DNA of 64,000 nt. It comes from Monarcha castaneiventris obscurior. Its lineage: Eukaryota > Chordata > Aves > Passeriformes > Monarchidae. A model generated the notes under the pieces. The model saw only the letters and a list, made by a program, of their open reading frames with translations. It searched no databases and had not been told where the DNA came from. This document shows positions 13,129 to 25,305 of the stretch, piece after piece; within the stretch, counting starts at the first letter, position 1, and every line of letters begins with the position of its first letter. The position numbers were made by a program, and so were the translations under genes. Where the stretch lies: positions 5,530,001 to 5,594,000 of the forward strand of contig JAMPIT010000379.1 of assembly GCA_026261815.1 (NCBI GenBank), given 5' to 3'.

Positions 13129-15983
13129 TTAACACTATGAAAACTCATTTTGTTCTCGCACAACATTTTTTCAGTGAATAGTAAAACACTTTGGATCAGA
13201 TTTTAAGTTTGTTACAATTTGGCAACTCCCTCCACTGCACTCAGCTCATGGTCTTTTGGTACAAAGAAGAGATTACCATACTCACTGCCTGGAACTGAGG
13301 ATTCAAAGTAACACTGTCCACTGAAATGTCATACTTCTTTAAAGAGTGCTACTAACACCAGTTTTAACAGCCATATTCTGAAGTAGCTGAACCAAGCAAT
13401 CTTTAAATAATATACTCTAGGCATCCATAGGGTTATTTCATCCCGTTATTTATCAGAGTCTTTTCAGGCAAGAAAACTTGATTTATTATTAAAAAACCCA
13501 AACCCTATATTTCTTACAAATCACTAATTACGTCCTCTGTGTTCATAAGGGAGGCCTGATTTTAGTAAAATTTTAAGTATCCCTGTTTTGACATCCAAGA
13601 TTTTTTGCAGGATGATACCACTATTTAGCAAATTTTCCCTATAGCATAGGCATAGAATTGCTTCAAATAGGTATGGACAAGATGAATATTCTAAAAATTT
13701 AACTTCCACAAAGAAGTAGCCATCTTCAAAAAATATGTCCCTATTAGCTGTCACACTTTCAAAGACAATGTGATGGAAAAACTACCATTTTTATCTCAAC
13801 AGTTTCTTCTGATCATAATTCTGCAGCACATACAAAATTATCTATCAGAACATGTCAGCCAAGAGATCTTCTTAGCTCCATTCCTTTGCCTCTGAGTTTC
13901 ACAGTCTTGAAAATAACTATCCCAAGAAAATAACATCTTGTGCAGGTTAAATTGTAGAAGTTGGAGGAAGCATAATGTATTTCTTCCTCCAATAGTAGCC
14001 CAATAATTGAAATATATTTCCCCTCACTTAGAAACCAGATATTTTCTTCAGTAACTCATCTTACAAATCCCTAACAAATTTTGTTTATCCCAGGATTGTG
14101 TTCTTCCTGAAATCTTTATATTTAATAATCTTTACTGCATATAAAATTAATCATACACTTAAATGAACTCTAAATATCAACATGAGTTTCACTAGGACAA
14201 AAAGAGGAGACAAATCTGCATATTGTTGGCAATATAGAGTGGGCAGGATGACAGCGAGTGTGAAAGAATGTATTGATGTGGGGGATGATTCTGGCCTCTT
14301 CAAATTTGTAAAGAATGAGATGGCTTGGATTGTCATCTCAATTCATTATAGATATTTAACACTTTTTGATAAATTTCTTTTGCATCTGAGTTGGAACTGA
14401 TTCAAATTGGAAATTGAACATTAGGCTATGTTCTTGTCTTAGCTATAAATGAGTTTCACGTTAAGACTCCTCCCTATCTTTGCCAAGCTTATTTGTGTAT
14501 TTGCAAGAGTGATGGCAAAAGCAACAACCTACCTCAGGCAAAAGAGCCTGTATGTCTGTCAATGCTTGGGTGATGGGCTTATAAAAGGTTCATTAGAACA
14601 ATCTGCCCTGGAGCAAAAGAAGATACTGTTCATATCAGCCAATCTGGGACCCACTGTGCAACCAAAGTACTGAGTACATCCAGCTCTGGGGTGCACACAC
14701 ACAGGCTGAGACTACAGCTAGTCAGAACTTTTTCCATAAAATGCAAGTTTGTGAGAAAAAACGTATTCCATACAGATAAACAGTTTTTCATAAAGATCTT
14801 ATGGAAAAGGTGTTGGGATACATGATTTGCTAAATGGCCTTGAGAAAGACTAACAATCTCCCATTTAGTCTCCCTTTGTTCTAGCCACTAAAACTTAGAC
14901 ACTTAAGTTACAAAAACATTACAAGTTTTTAGTTTTACTCCACAGGCAACGAAGATAGGAGATAAAACCTTGGCATAATTAAATGTTGTTCTCTAGCTAG
15001 CAGTCACGTACAATCCCTTTCTAAGTATGCCTAAGGATTTTAACACTCCCGTTTCAAAGCACTGTGAAAAAATGTGCCCATTCAAAGTACATCTATGTTG
15101 TCAGGCTACTGAAAGCTAGTGACTAGCATTAAGAGTCTTTGGATCCAGGACTCACATCCTATTATTGCTGCTGTAAAAGTGGTAAGCCAGTTGGTCATCA
15201 GATTAAAAAAAATAAAAGGAACCTGTGACCAGTAAGCTCAATGGGTAAATTCTACGACATATGCCATTTCTTCACCCTCCCTACTGTAGGCCCTCATGAA
15301 AAACACCATCCTAGGAATCTAGCTAACTTAATCTGTAGGATCTGTCTTTATCTACAAAATAACACCCTTGCTTCGCCTTACCCACATAATAGAAACTAGA
15401 GTGAAAAGCCCTCAGGGGATTACAGCTTCTTAAAGCAAACTTGTCAGTTTTAATTCAGGTTAGGTGCCTGCATAACACAATCATGAAGAAACCAAATCAG
15501 TTCCTTTCAGATGTTGATAATTCACTGGTAGGAATTTTCTTGGGCATACACACTTAACATTCATATGGATTCATTCTTGTCCAGGTTTTAGTGGAAAACA
15601 GTTCATTTTCTTTCTAGTAGTTGGTACAGTGCTGTGTTTTGGATTAAGTGTGAGAATAATATTGATATTATACTGATGTTTTAGTTGATGCTAAGCAGTG
15701 CTCAGTAAATGATTTTTCAATTCCCCAGGCTCTGCTGGAGAGCAGGTGCACAAATGGCTGGAAGGGAACAAGGCCAGGACAGATGACCCAAACTGGCCAG
15801 AGGGATATGCCACACCACAGAGAATCATGTCCAGTGTATAAACTGGGGGAAGCTGGCCAGAAACTGTCAGTCACTGCTCAGACACTGACTGGGCATTGGT
15901 CAGTGGGTGGTGAGCAACTGCATCACTTGTGTTTCTTTATTCCTCTTTCTCTTTTTGTCATCTCCTTTTTCATTACAATTATC

Positions 15984-16027
15984 AGTAGTAGTAGCAGTAG
16001 TAGTAATAGTAGTAGCAGTAGTGGTGG
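15984..16027 (+). repeat. Imperfect (AGT)n trinucleotide repeat
   Basis: About 14 AGT-like triplets with occasional AGC, AAT and GGT variants lie in intron about 600 bases 3' of the NOL4 exon in gene orientation. The repeat creates artificial Ser-rich and Val-rich open frames on the plus strand, which should not be read as genes. Confidence 0.9.
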
Positions 16028-16219
16028 CAATATACTTTACTTTATATCAATTATTAAACGGTTCCTGTCTCAACCCACGGGTTTTACCTTTCTTCCATTC
16101 TCCTCCTGAGCCCACCAGGACAGGGAGGGCGGAGGGCTGTGAGGTACTTAGTTGCCAGCTGGGCTTAAACCACAACAATTCTACAGATACGCAAAAGATG
16201 TGATGAGATGGCCATCTGT

Positions 16220-16300
16220 AAATACACATACATATATGTGTCTCCGTATTTACACATATATATATGTATCATGTTATATACATATTTTAATATATATTTT
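16220..16300. repeat. TA/CA-rich simple repeat close to the NOL4 exon
   Basis: Two ACACATA(TA)n blocks separated by a short spacer form an imperfect inverted arrangement, followed by a TA-rich tail. A second looser TGTA/CATA-rich patch follows at about 16395-16470. Both lie 170-420 bases past the NOL4 donor. Confidence 0.8.
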
Positions 16301-16629
16301 TTTCAAATTGGTAACGTAGACAGTTCTCAATAAATGGGTTGATAAAATTTGTGTCTGATGGAGAACTACACCATTTTTTCCCGTGTGTTAGCACAATATA
16401 TTTGCCTGTGCATATGTATTCACCCATGTACATCCATATACACTTAATGTATGTATGCATCACATATGTGTAACAGAGCATACAAATCTACGTATGGCAT
16501 TTAAGTAACGATCTGACAAACATTAGACATATTGCATTAAGTGCTTAGCTTGGAATAACCTTTAGTTTGGCCTCACAAACCTTTTTCTTTTCTGAACTAC
16601 ATGCTTCATATCTGGACCATGTGGAAGCA

Positions 16630-16639
16630 TCTTACCTTG
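16630..16639 (-). other. NOL4: Splice donor of the NOL4 exon
   Basis: On the minus strand the exon ends CAAG and the intron begins GTAAGA, a close match to the vertebrate donor consensus. The GT is at 16634-16635. The NOL4 protein match stops exactly at the Lys codon before it, and the codons after it (V-R-C-F-H) are not NOL4. The following intron is phase 0. Confidence 0.9.
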
Positions 16640-16919
16640 CTTCCATTTTCTCTTGCCTCCCGTTCCATCTTGAGATCAGAAATTAGGAGAGTCTTGTATT
16701 TGTTCTTTCCATTACTGCTGTGATCATCTAGTCTGTATTCTGAAGTCAGCTGAGCAGAGAGGGGACTGTCACTCAGGTTCAGAGGCTGCTCATCCTGCTC
16801 CAGATTTGTTTTGCCATTACTGTTGGTTTCTGCCATCTCCCTGCAGTGTGTTCCCCCTGAAGCATTGGAACTGTGTCCCACGGTCTCATTGCCATTAAAA
16901 CTCTCTGCGGCTGAATCAT
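16636..16919 (-). CDS. NOL4: NOL4 internal coding exon, 284 nt
   Basis: This is one internal exon of nucleolar protein 4, a nuclear protein mainly expressed in brain and testis whose molecular function is poorly defined. Read on the minus strand it encodes about 94 residues. Recognisable NOL4 stretches are DDSAAESFNGNET near the start, EQPLNLSDSPLSAQL in the middle and LLISDLKMEREARENGSK at the end; I recognise these from the vertebrate protein, with a few substitutions against my recollection of human. The exon is Ser/Asn/Glu-rich and probably disordered. The acceptor AG is at 16920-16921 behind a T-rich tract. The donor reads CAAG|GTAAGA, with GT at 16634-16635. The first two bases complete a split Asp codon (phase 1) and the last codon is a whole Lys (phase 0). 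The frame stays open into both introns by chance. PLNLS resembles a CtBP-binding motif. No other NOL4 exon was found. NOL4L is a paralogue but fits less well. Confidence 0.93.
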
Positions 16920-16946
16920 CTATTAAAAAATATATATTTTCAGTCA
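16920..16946 (-). other. NOL4: Splice acceptor of the NOL4 exon
   Basis: On the minus strand a T-rich, A-interrupted tract ends in AATAG directly before the exon. The AG lies at 16921-16920. A TGACTGA-like string about 25 bases upstream could serve as branch point, though this is only a consensus guess. Phase 1 entry fits the run of Asp residues expected at this position of NOL4. Confidence 0.85.
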
Positions 16947-19900
16947 CATGCCACATAATCATCTCTGTCCAGTTCAAACATAATTTATAAATTCACAATG
17001 TTTTTGCAAAACAGAATGAAAACTGTTTAAATTACTAGCACCAGTACATTTCTGCAAAAAGTGCACACACGCTCCTCCACATTTTCAAGTAAAAGCTTCA
17101 AGTAAATCCATAAAATATGGCTAAGTTAAGGGAAATTATCTTATCTAGGCTGACACTTTAGTATCACTGTGTACATAAAAGATAATCACAAAGGATTTTT
17201 AGGGACAAAGTGATAAAGTCTGCCTTGATCAATCTGTCTGTCCATATGCCTATGGATCTATTTAGATTCTTATACCACGCTCATCAGTGCAGTATTACAT
17301 ATTTCTGAAATCAACAGAGGTGCACGTGGTACTGACAGAGAATCTGAATCTCAGGTTTTAAGTGTGCAGAACAGCACATGTCATATCCATAAATATCCTC
17401 TTGCAGAGATACAATGTAAATACATCTGATGTGTTCACTGCTGGCAGTGGAGATTATACTGGAAGAGCTGACTCCAGAACAAAAATCCTTTCTTCGTTTT
17501 GTTCAGGTGCACATTCACTTCATTCATTTGTGTCATAATATACTTAAAAATACTGATAAATAGTGGATTAAATTATAAACCTGAAAACTCTGTCTCAAAA
17601 CTCTGGATGTGCCATTGTTACCCTTAAGGTTTTACGGCTGGATTGTATGATTAATATGTGTCGTCACATACTTATGGATTTGTGTATCCTGCTCTTGTCA
17701 GCACTGGAATGTGCCACCTGTGCTACCACTCAGCCCTTCTTCAATTCCAAACAATCTTTTGGCCAACAGGCTACCTAGTAAAACATTTTATCTTTCAAAG
17801 GATTAAACGGCAGCAGAATTTGACTCTCAATTTCATTACTTCTTGTTCTCTAAAGCACCTCTTTTTTGGCAACTTACACGGCTTTGCTAATGGTGCAAAC
17901 ACCTGCCCAGGGCTCTACAAGCCTTCGTTTATTGCAGACTGTGAAGCTGGGAACAAAACTGGGGTGTCAGTAATCAGGAATGCATTCAGATTGAAACTGG
18001 AGATACGGGATGAGGTGCACCTTAATATGTTAGCACCTTAATATACCCTCTTTTTTGGGCCCTTCTAAACAACTTCCATGGAAAAGAAGTAAACACATTT
18101 ATACACATGAGGAATTATAAAAAAAAAAATCAGTACACGTCCTTTAACAGATGTGCTCAGAAATACTCATGCTTTAACTCATGATTAATCAAATTGTTGA
18201 CTCACCATCATTATTACAGTAAAAACAACTATTCACCACTCTCAGATCAGATTTTTAGAAGAGGAGAAAATACTGGATAAATGGGTAGTGATCTAATTCA
18301 ATTAAATACTTAGAAAGCCATAGGCAAGCTATCATACATTGTTGCCTTACTTGCTGCACTCAAACAACATTTTTATGCCATAAATATTTATAGGACTGGG
18401 CATGCACTACAAACATATTTTTTAAAATTGCTTTGTTTCGTAAACCTGTAAAAAAAAATCATTTCATAACAACAAAAATTTAGAGTCATAATTTAAATAA
18501 TTTTACTTAAAGAACTTTTTTTTTGTTTTAAAACAGCTATATAATTAATGGCTGCAATAAAAAAATAAAACTATGCTTTGGTATGCATTTATTTTACATT
18601 ACCTTTTGCAAATACAAATGTACATACAATAAAAGACATAACATTCATAGAATAAGACTTTTAAATGTATTCACCAGCCAAACTTGCAATAGAACAATGC
18701 TGCTTAAGGATTTCAGCTATGTAAGTCAATAAAAAGAGCAGGATTTATCCTTAAAAAACTTTCTATCATGCCCTGAGCCTTATTTCTTTAAGGCCATAAT
18801 ACATAAAAAAGGCTAAAATTCTAAACACACTTTCAGAAATAAATAAGCAGTTTTACTATTCCAAAATAGAAAATGGAATTCTAATATGGGGTCTTTGTTT
18901 TGTTTAAAGAAAATAGCCACATTTCCAACTTATTTTAGAAGCTCTGAGGTAACAGAAAGAAATACAGATTTTTTTTTTAACAGAGGAACACTTTGGTTAC
19001 TGCTGATTTGTATTTAGGACTGTTAACAGATAATTGGCTTCTTGATTAACAGTTTAAAAAGTGAAAGTTAGTTTCAAATTAATTGAATCAGTTACTGAAC
19101 AGGCCACTGAGTGAGGGATGCTCTTCTCTTTGAAGGGCTCAGAAAATTCCCTACAGCTGGCAGCAAAGAGGGAAACAGGCGAGTAACCAGAGGATACAAA
19201 GAACCACCTAAAAGGTGTGGGCACTGCCTACCCAGCAGCACACAAGTCTGATCCCTCAGGAACTTCTGTGTGCTGGCACTCCAGTGTCCCAGGTCACACA
19301 GTGCAGAGGAACCTCTACCAGGACACGGAGAGCAAAATGGGAATGGTGAGAGCTGTGCTAAGAGCTAGATCCAGGAACAGCCAGTTCTCAACACAGCTGT
19401 TAGTTTTGCCTAGAAATAATGCTTTTTTTTCTTTTTTTGTTGCCCTGTACGACATATGGTTGACAACTGAATCTTACAAATGTGTGGGAATGTTACAATG
19501 CAGAAGAAAAAATAATCTTACGTTTGTTCTAAAACATGACCATTGGAAAGAATTCCTATGCTGAGTCAATGTGATCAAGCTTTATAATACTCTGAAACAA
19601 TAAAAAAGTTTTTACAAGATTTTTGCTTTTCTTAGCAAATGCTTAGTTACTTGATGGCAAATCTCAGTTTCCACTTTGAAGTCAAATATCTGTTTTTACA
19701 GTCATTTAACCTTGCTTGTTAGAAATGGGAACTTATTTGTCAGGATAATGGTCAGCAGAATGGCTACAATGGGTATGGTATAAATCACACTTTTGTCAAA
19801 GAATATGTAGTTCCATAAAAGAGGTGAAGGAAAAACAGAAAGTGGTTTAGCAATAGTTTCTTACAGATGTTACCAAGGTAACTAGATTACAAGGTTTAGT

Positions 19901-21449
19901 ACATTCCTCATCCCTGGGCAGCTGTCTATTTTTGCTCAGAAGAAGGCTACTTTAAAGCAAGTGTTTCTCAGGCATCAGAAACAGAGGCCACAACAGGAAT
20001 GACTGGGTTGGGGGAAAAAGGCAGGAGGGTCTCGCCCAGGAGAGGAAAGTGATGTTCATCCTTGGATACGGGCAACCACAGCCCAAACACCTCCTGACCA
20101 CTCCTGGGCCCGCAGGGACTGCAAGCACTCATTGCCATCACATGGATGCCAAGGGGAAAGAACAGATCAATGGAAACCTGTCCCTCAGACCACGTTCCCC
20201 AGTGGCAACAGCTTCTGCTGGGGGCAGGAGGTGAGACCTCACCTCCTTACTGCGTCTGGGGCAGCTGGTGAGTGGGACTGCACCTAAACCGGTGACAGCA
20301 TCAGCAGCAGCAGTTTGCTCACAGTTTTCTCACCTTTATATATCACAACACCTCAGCCACAACGAGCTGCTGATGCCAAACACCTCTTCTCCTACCAAGT
20401 ATTTTTTTCCCCTCCATCCAGCAGAGGCAGAGGCATGGTGGCTTGGGGAGAGCGCAGGGAAGATGGGGCTTTGTCCAGCTATAGCCACTGGCCCCTGCTC
20501 CTTGTCGGGAACTCTGCAGAAATGAGATCCACCCCAGAGGCAAAGTCCACCCCATCCCAGAGCACATGGGGCAGCAGCCATGAACGCAGTGCAGGGCTGC
20601 CCTCCTACAGGAGGCTCAGCAAACCACAGCATTCCTCTCTGGGCTCACTTAGGCCCCGGTCAGTGGGCACTCCAGCCTCCCTTCCCACAGCTGGCTGATT
20701 AGTGCAGTATAAAACTCCGAGGCAAGGGCAGCACATTTTCAAATCCTGTCTCTTGTCTGAACCACCGCTGCAGGGTGAATTTTATGGAAAGACCTCCAGA
20801 GAAGCCTGCCACAGGCACTGGGAGCTGAGAAGGGAAGGAGCAAAGGGGTTCCAGGCCCTGCGTTGGGTATTGGGGCAGTCATGAAAGAGGCTGTGGGATG
20901 AGCTCACATCTTCATCACCACCCAGGACTACTTGTATCCACAAGCATCAGCCATGACAGAAAATCAACCATCAAATGCTGCTTGATCCGGGCAGGACATG
21001 TCTTTGGGAACTGTGCAGCTTTCAAACCCGTACCCCAGAATGCTGGAAGGCTGGAAGTAAATCTACAATTGGTTTTGTTACTTAAGCCTGAAAAGGGAGA
21101 TTCTGACTGCAAAATACATATGTGTTTCACTTCTAAAAACAGCCATCTGGGGCCTCCTTCACCTATGCGGAGATCCTCTTCCAGGGATTAAAGAGCACCA
21201 CCCCTCAGGAAAACACTCCAAGTGCAGAGAGAAGGTATCTTTGGATCAGGCAGCAGCCACCTTCTTGCTGAAGCACAGGGCACTCTCTAGGCTTAGGCAC
21301 AGACTTCTCACTCATGGACCAGTATTTCTTAAAATTCTTGACACCAACACCTCCTTCTTCCACCTTGCACACTGCACCACACTGATCCTGTGCTCTGGTC
21401 TGAACAACACCCTTTGGACACCTTTAGTCCAAGTACTCTCCACATCAGG
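16922..21449 (-). other. NOL4: NOL4 intron, 5' side, first part
   Basis: Intron upstream of the exon in gene orientation. From about 17000 to 19100 it is strongly AT-rich, with many T and A runs and nothing recognisable. At about 19120-19400 it becomes more GC-balanced, and at 20000-20900 clearly GC-rich (listed separately). The plus-strand frame 17658..18041 is long but has no recognisable similarity. No NOL4 exon, RNA gene or known repeat was recognised. Confidence 0.65.
20000..20900. other. GC-rich, CpG-bearing intronic block
   Basis: By eye this block is well above its surroundings in G+C, with roughly a dozen CpG dinucleotides, which the flanking intron almost lacks. It includes a short CAGCAG run near 20300. 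Several overlapping frames of 60-127 codons on both strands arise from the base composition; none has a recognisable domain. It could be an unrecognised repeat, a retrocopy remnant or a regulatory region. I see no splice-bounded exon matching NOL4 and do not assign a function. Confidence 0.45.
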
Positions 21450-21667
21450 GGTAATTGACAGAAAAAGGGGTAATGGCTTTAAACTGAAAGAGAGTAGGTA
21501 TAAATTAGATATTTAGGATAGGAAGAAATGCTTTACTGAGATACTGGAAAAAGCCACTAGAAGTTGTAGATGCCCTATCTCTGGAAGTGATTAAGGGCAC
21601 ACTGGGTGGTGCCCTGGGCAACCTGGTCTAGTGGAATCCTGTTCTGGAGTTCTATTATTCTAATTCT
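21450..21667 (+). mobile_element. CR1 LINE 3' fragment, internally deleted
   Basis: This is the 3' end of a CR1 non-LTR retrotransposon in plus orientation. It contains degraded versions of the blocks that encode the CR1 C-terminus: GGGGTAATGGCTTTAAACT, TTAGATATTTAGGATAGGAAG, GATGCCCTATCTCTGGAAG and GGGCAACCTGGTCTAGTGG. The usual region after that, which carries the GATGATCTTTAAGGTC-type sequence, is missing. The copy then ends in TTCTATTATTCTAATTCT, a decayed form of the 8-base CR1 terminal repeat. It is short, 5' truncated and non-coding. Confidence 0.85.
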
Positions 21668-24074
21668 CAAAACAAGATCTACAGTAATTTTTTTACTTCA
21701 AGTTAATTTCTTATCACATTGCATTACAGCTTCCAGCTTCTCCTTCCAGATCCCATTGAGACCAGCAAGATACAAAGTGACACCAGCTTTATTTTTGAAC
21801 ACATGAGAATTCCAGATTCCTGCTGTGAACTTTCCAAGCTCATTGCAGTCATCACTATGTTAGCTTTCTCCCTCCTTTTGAAGGAAATTTGGAAATGGTG
21901 GAAGAAAAGACAATGCCAAAGAAAGCCCAAGCAAACAGATGCTCTGAGTATGAGTTTTAATTCTCAGAATTATTGCATCCTTAACTTCAATTATCTGCCA
22001 GAGACATTCACATTATCATGGCCTAAATCTCTGCCAAAACCCAATTTCCCTGTATTTAACACCTTGGATTCTGCAAGGTGATATCAGTGGCAGCTGGTAT
22101 TCTAAGGACGGTCTCATTTAGAGCAGGAAACTGGGTCTTAATTTATAGGAAAGTTCTCCTAACAAGCAATGTCTAGATTTATGAATGGGCAAACAACATA
22201 TATTGCTAGAATTAGAGATTCTTTTGTTACAAGTTAACATACAGTTGTTCTACCCAGAAAGAGCTGTCTTAAGACCAGATATGTCAAATGCTCAACACTG
22301 TTCTCTATAAAGAGTGTTTTCTTAAGGAAAGCAAGCAGAAGTGTGCACGAAATCTGGCTGGAATAACAAGTTCATCAGACACTTGTTTTCTGAGAGCACA
22401 AATTTAAGATCTGAACTCTGATATCAAAGTGCTGTTGAAGTACTGTGAATCGCTAACCGAAGTACATATATATACTCTCACTTGTCTCTCCTTGAGAAAA
22501 AAGTCTCCAGATGTTCTAAAGGATCTCTTATCTATCAATTTCATACTCTAAATCACCCAGAATTTTCATATTCCTTGCAGGTAAGTCAGGAACGAGTTAG
22601 CAAGCCGTTCTACATAAAGACAAATCTCTGAATGCATCCTCACCCTCTCTCAAATTACCTCTCAGCTGAGACTGCAATTAAGATTTAGAGCATTTAGGTT
22701 TAACAGTTTATACAGCTGAGATTTCAGCTACCTGAAACATATTTTACTAGTCAGTAATCCATAGCGTTGGGCTTCAGCTCTGAGAGCAGTAGCGTGGTAC
22801 AGTCCTGCAATCCTACAGCCACATGGAACTTCAGATCCACTGAAAGGGCAGATATCCTACTTAGGAACCACTCAAAACCTAGGAAAAGGCAGTTAACCTT
22901 ACACCACCTTTGGCTATTTTGAGATGGCCTGACTGCATGGGGGCACCCTACAAACCAAAATCATTCCTGCTAATAACGAGTCCCATCAATCACATTAGAA
23001 GAATAAGGCACTTGTTGGGGCCACTTTGTTCATTCTGCTCTAAGGAACAGAGATGGGAGAGGGCCACACATGCAGGCAGACACTGATGCCTGCAAACTGC
23101 AAGGCAGCAGGCTCTCAGGTTAAATGAACATTGTGAGTGGGCTGCCTGTCGACAGAGCATCTCTGAGAGCAGCAAGATGGGTAACTGTTCCTTCTAAAAG
23201 GAGGAGATTGGAAGTGAATGAGCTGAGTGGGATGAGTGAGACTGAAACTTCTTGCTGTGCAAATGCAGGCTGTCATAACACCCACTCTTAAAGATTGTCT
23301 ACCAAAATCCTGGATGATGAAAGTTGCTTTAATCTTGTTGGGCTGGATACCATCAGCCCAGACCTTGAAAACAACACCTTACACCCTTAGGAATCCAATC
23401 CATTTGAACATGGTCACTTGCAAGAGGCAGTACTGCAGACCAAAGAGTGATGGGTTCAAGACCAATTTTGAGTTACTGTGCTGTTCTCCTTTACCTTTGG
23501 CTTCAACAGTGCATGTGCTTTTTTTTCCTATGTTAAAATACAACTTTAAGGAAAATAATATACTGCATAACAAACATTATAAACTAAGTTAGTTACATTC
23601 CTTCCACAATTCCACAAAATCAATTCCACAACCATTTCTAAAGGAAGATATTGAAAAAAAGACTCTACTGGTGGCAACAGACAGCAGGCAGTTTTGGGAG
23701 AGGAACACCATGAATCAGACAAAAGGTGGCATACAGTGCTGACTCACAGAAACTTCCGTAGTATAGAATATTACAGAGACTTTCTAAATGAACTGATAAA
23801 AAGGCAAGGACACATTTCACTCCCACCACTTTTCACAAGGACCGTTTAATACCAATTTGTCACAGTTATGTATTTGGTTATGCTTCATTTACATCACAAG
23901 TCATGTTTGAAGCATAAGTTCAATACATAACTTAAAAAGCCAGTCCAAATCAACTCTATCTATTCATCATCTCCATTCCCTTTCACATTGTTATCTAGAA
24001 CAGGGGTTGAAATAATGGAGGTACAAAGGTGATCTCAGGCCTTCCCATTTCATAAAGCATAAGAATGGTCAGAG
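21668..24074 (-). other. NOL4: NOL4 intron, no recognised feature
   Basis: Ordinary intron sequence. Open frames such as 21719..22081 (+) and 23236..23592 (+) have no recognisable similarity, and no splice-bounded NOL4 segment was seen. Confidence 0.6.
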
Positions 24075-24365
24075 TTGGTCAGAAAAAAATCCATTTAGTC
24101 CAATATCTTATCTCCTAATCAGTTGTTATTAGGAGATGTTTAGAGAAGAGAATAAGGCAAACATATACAATTCTTCCTTCTGTAGATTGCTGAGCCCTTA
24201 ATAATTTCAAACTCAAGGTCTTTCTGAGAAGGATGTGGCTTCTATGCTGATGCATCATGCTGATGCTCAACGTGTTTTTTCTTCCAAGTATCCAGTCTTT
24301 CTTTGAACTTATATAAACCTCAAGCACCCTTCTCTGCTCCTCCAAAAAGTTACTGCCACTATTTC
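24075..24365 (-). mobile_element. Old CR1-lineage LINE relic
   Basis: The order of blocks resembles the 3' region of old amniote CR1-lineage repeats read in reverse: a CCATTTAGTCCAATATCTTATC block, then TGTTTAGAGAAGAGAATAAG, then CTTTCTGAGAAGGATGTGG, then CAGTCTTTCTTTGAACTTAT followed by CCTCAAGCACCC. Each matches only loosely, so the copy would be much older than the other CR1 copies in this window. It contains a 10-bp perfect hairpin at 24110-24137. The assignment is from memory of the repeat type and is uncertain. Confidence 0.5.
24110..24137. repeat. Perfect 10-bp inverted repeat
   Basis: ATCTCCTAAT at 24110-24119 and its exact complement ATTAGGAGAT at 24128-24137 flank an 8-base loop. 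It lies inside the old CR1-like relic and is probably coincidental. No terminator or RNA function is implied. Confidence 0.7.
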
Positions 24366-25305
24366 TGTTTCCACTGTCCTGTACCAAGGAAACAAGGAGC
24401 AGGAGTTAAGAGGTAGGCAAGAGCCTTTCCAGAGGACAAAGCAGGGTTGTGTGCACAGAGCTCAGTCCCTTTATTCCCAGTGAGACTGCATTTTCTCCAT
24501 TACAAGAATATGTATTAATTGTCCTCTTCAGTTAACCTCAATAACAATAACAATTATTTTTCTCCTTTTGACATATATGCTTTCCTGATGGGGTTGCGTT
24601 CTGTGAATTCAGCTATGGAACTCACTGCATTGAATTTAAATCTGAAATGTCCATCTGTTGCAGTGATGCTTATCAACAAATTCCTTACTGTTATTTTCAG
24701 TGGTGGAGGAGTAGGTCAGGAGCTACTTCATACGATCACTCATTGCATGAGTTTATGAAAAGAAAAGGGAACAGAGTAAACTGATCCTTAGCCTTGTCAA
24801 CAAGAGTACAGTAAATCTGATACATACATGCACATACACAGTGGAATCAGCATTAGCCAGGCTGTAAATCTTATTTCATTATTAAACAAACCTTCCAGTA
24901 ATTCATGATTTTCCATGGGTAAACATCTCTTCTTGTTGGAGGCACAAAACAGGAAGCTATTTTATTCAATTATGATGTTAAATAACAGAGCAGTGAACAA
25001 CTGCCACTCCATGACATCAACAACTATCAGAAAAATAATGCTGCCCTGTCAGTCACAGCATTATAGAAGGGCTCATTTATAAAGCTTCATGAGTGACTGG
25101 CACGCTTACTTTTTTGCCTGCAGAGCTACTGTCCCTGCATATGCACAGCAAGGAGATGAAGGAGCATGTCTGTTAGGAGGGTACTGCACATATAAATAAC
25201 CAATTTGAAAGCTCACTGAGTGCCCAGTAGTCTTATTACCACAGTGTATCTAGTTTGTCCTTGGTCTTTGGCATTTACACTTCAAAACACATAGCCCTTA
25301 CTGCC

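Larger units (their letters stand above)
1..16635 (-). other. NOL4: NOL4 intron on the 3' side of the exon
   Basis: This is intron by inference from the donor at 16635; the next exon was not found and is probably left of the window. The stretch is AT-rich with stops in all frames. I looked on the minus strand for the acidic region and the AFNMFVRLFVDENL region that follow this exon in NOL4 and did not see them. The open frames here, such as 136..531 (-), 3274..3612 (+) and 15783..16109 (+), show no family resemblance. A more GC-rich patch lies at about 1620-1830. Besides the simple repeats listed separately I see no recognisable repeat or RNA gene. Conserved regulatory elements could be present but cannot be recognised without alignment. 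Confidence 0.7.

Noticed and set aside
15783..16203. Ser-rich and Val-rich plus-strand ORFs
   Set aside because: They are translations of the (AGT)n microsatellite at 15984-16027.
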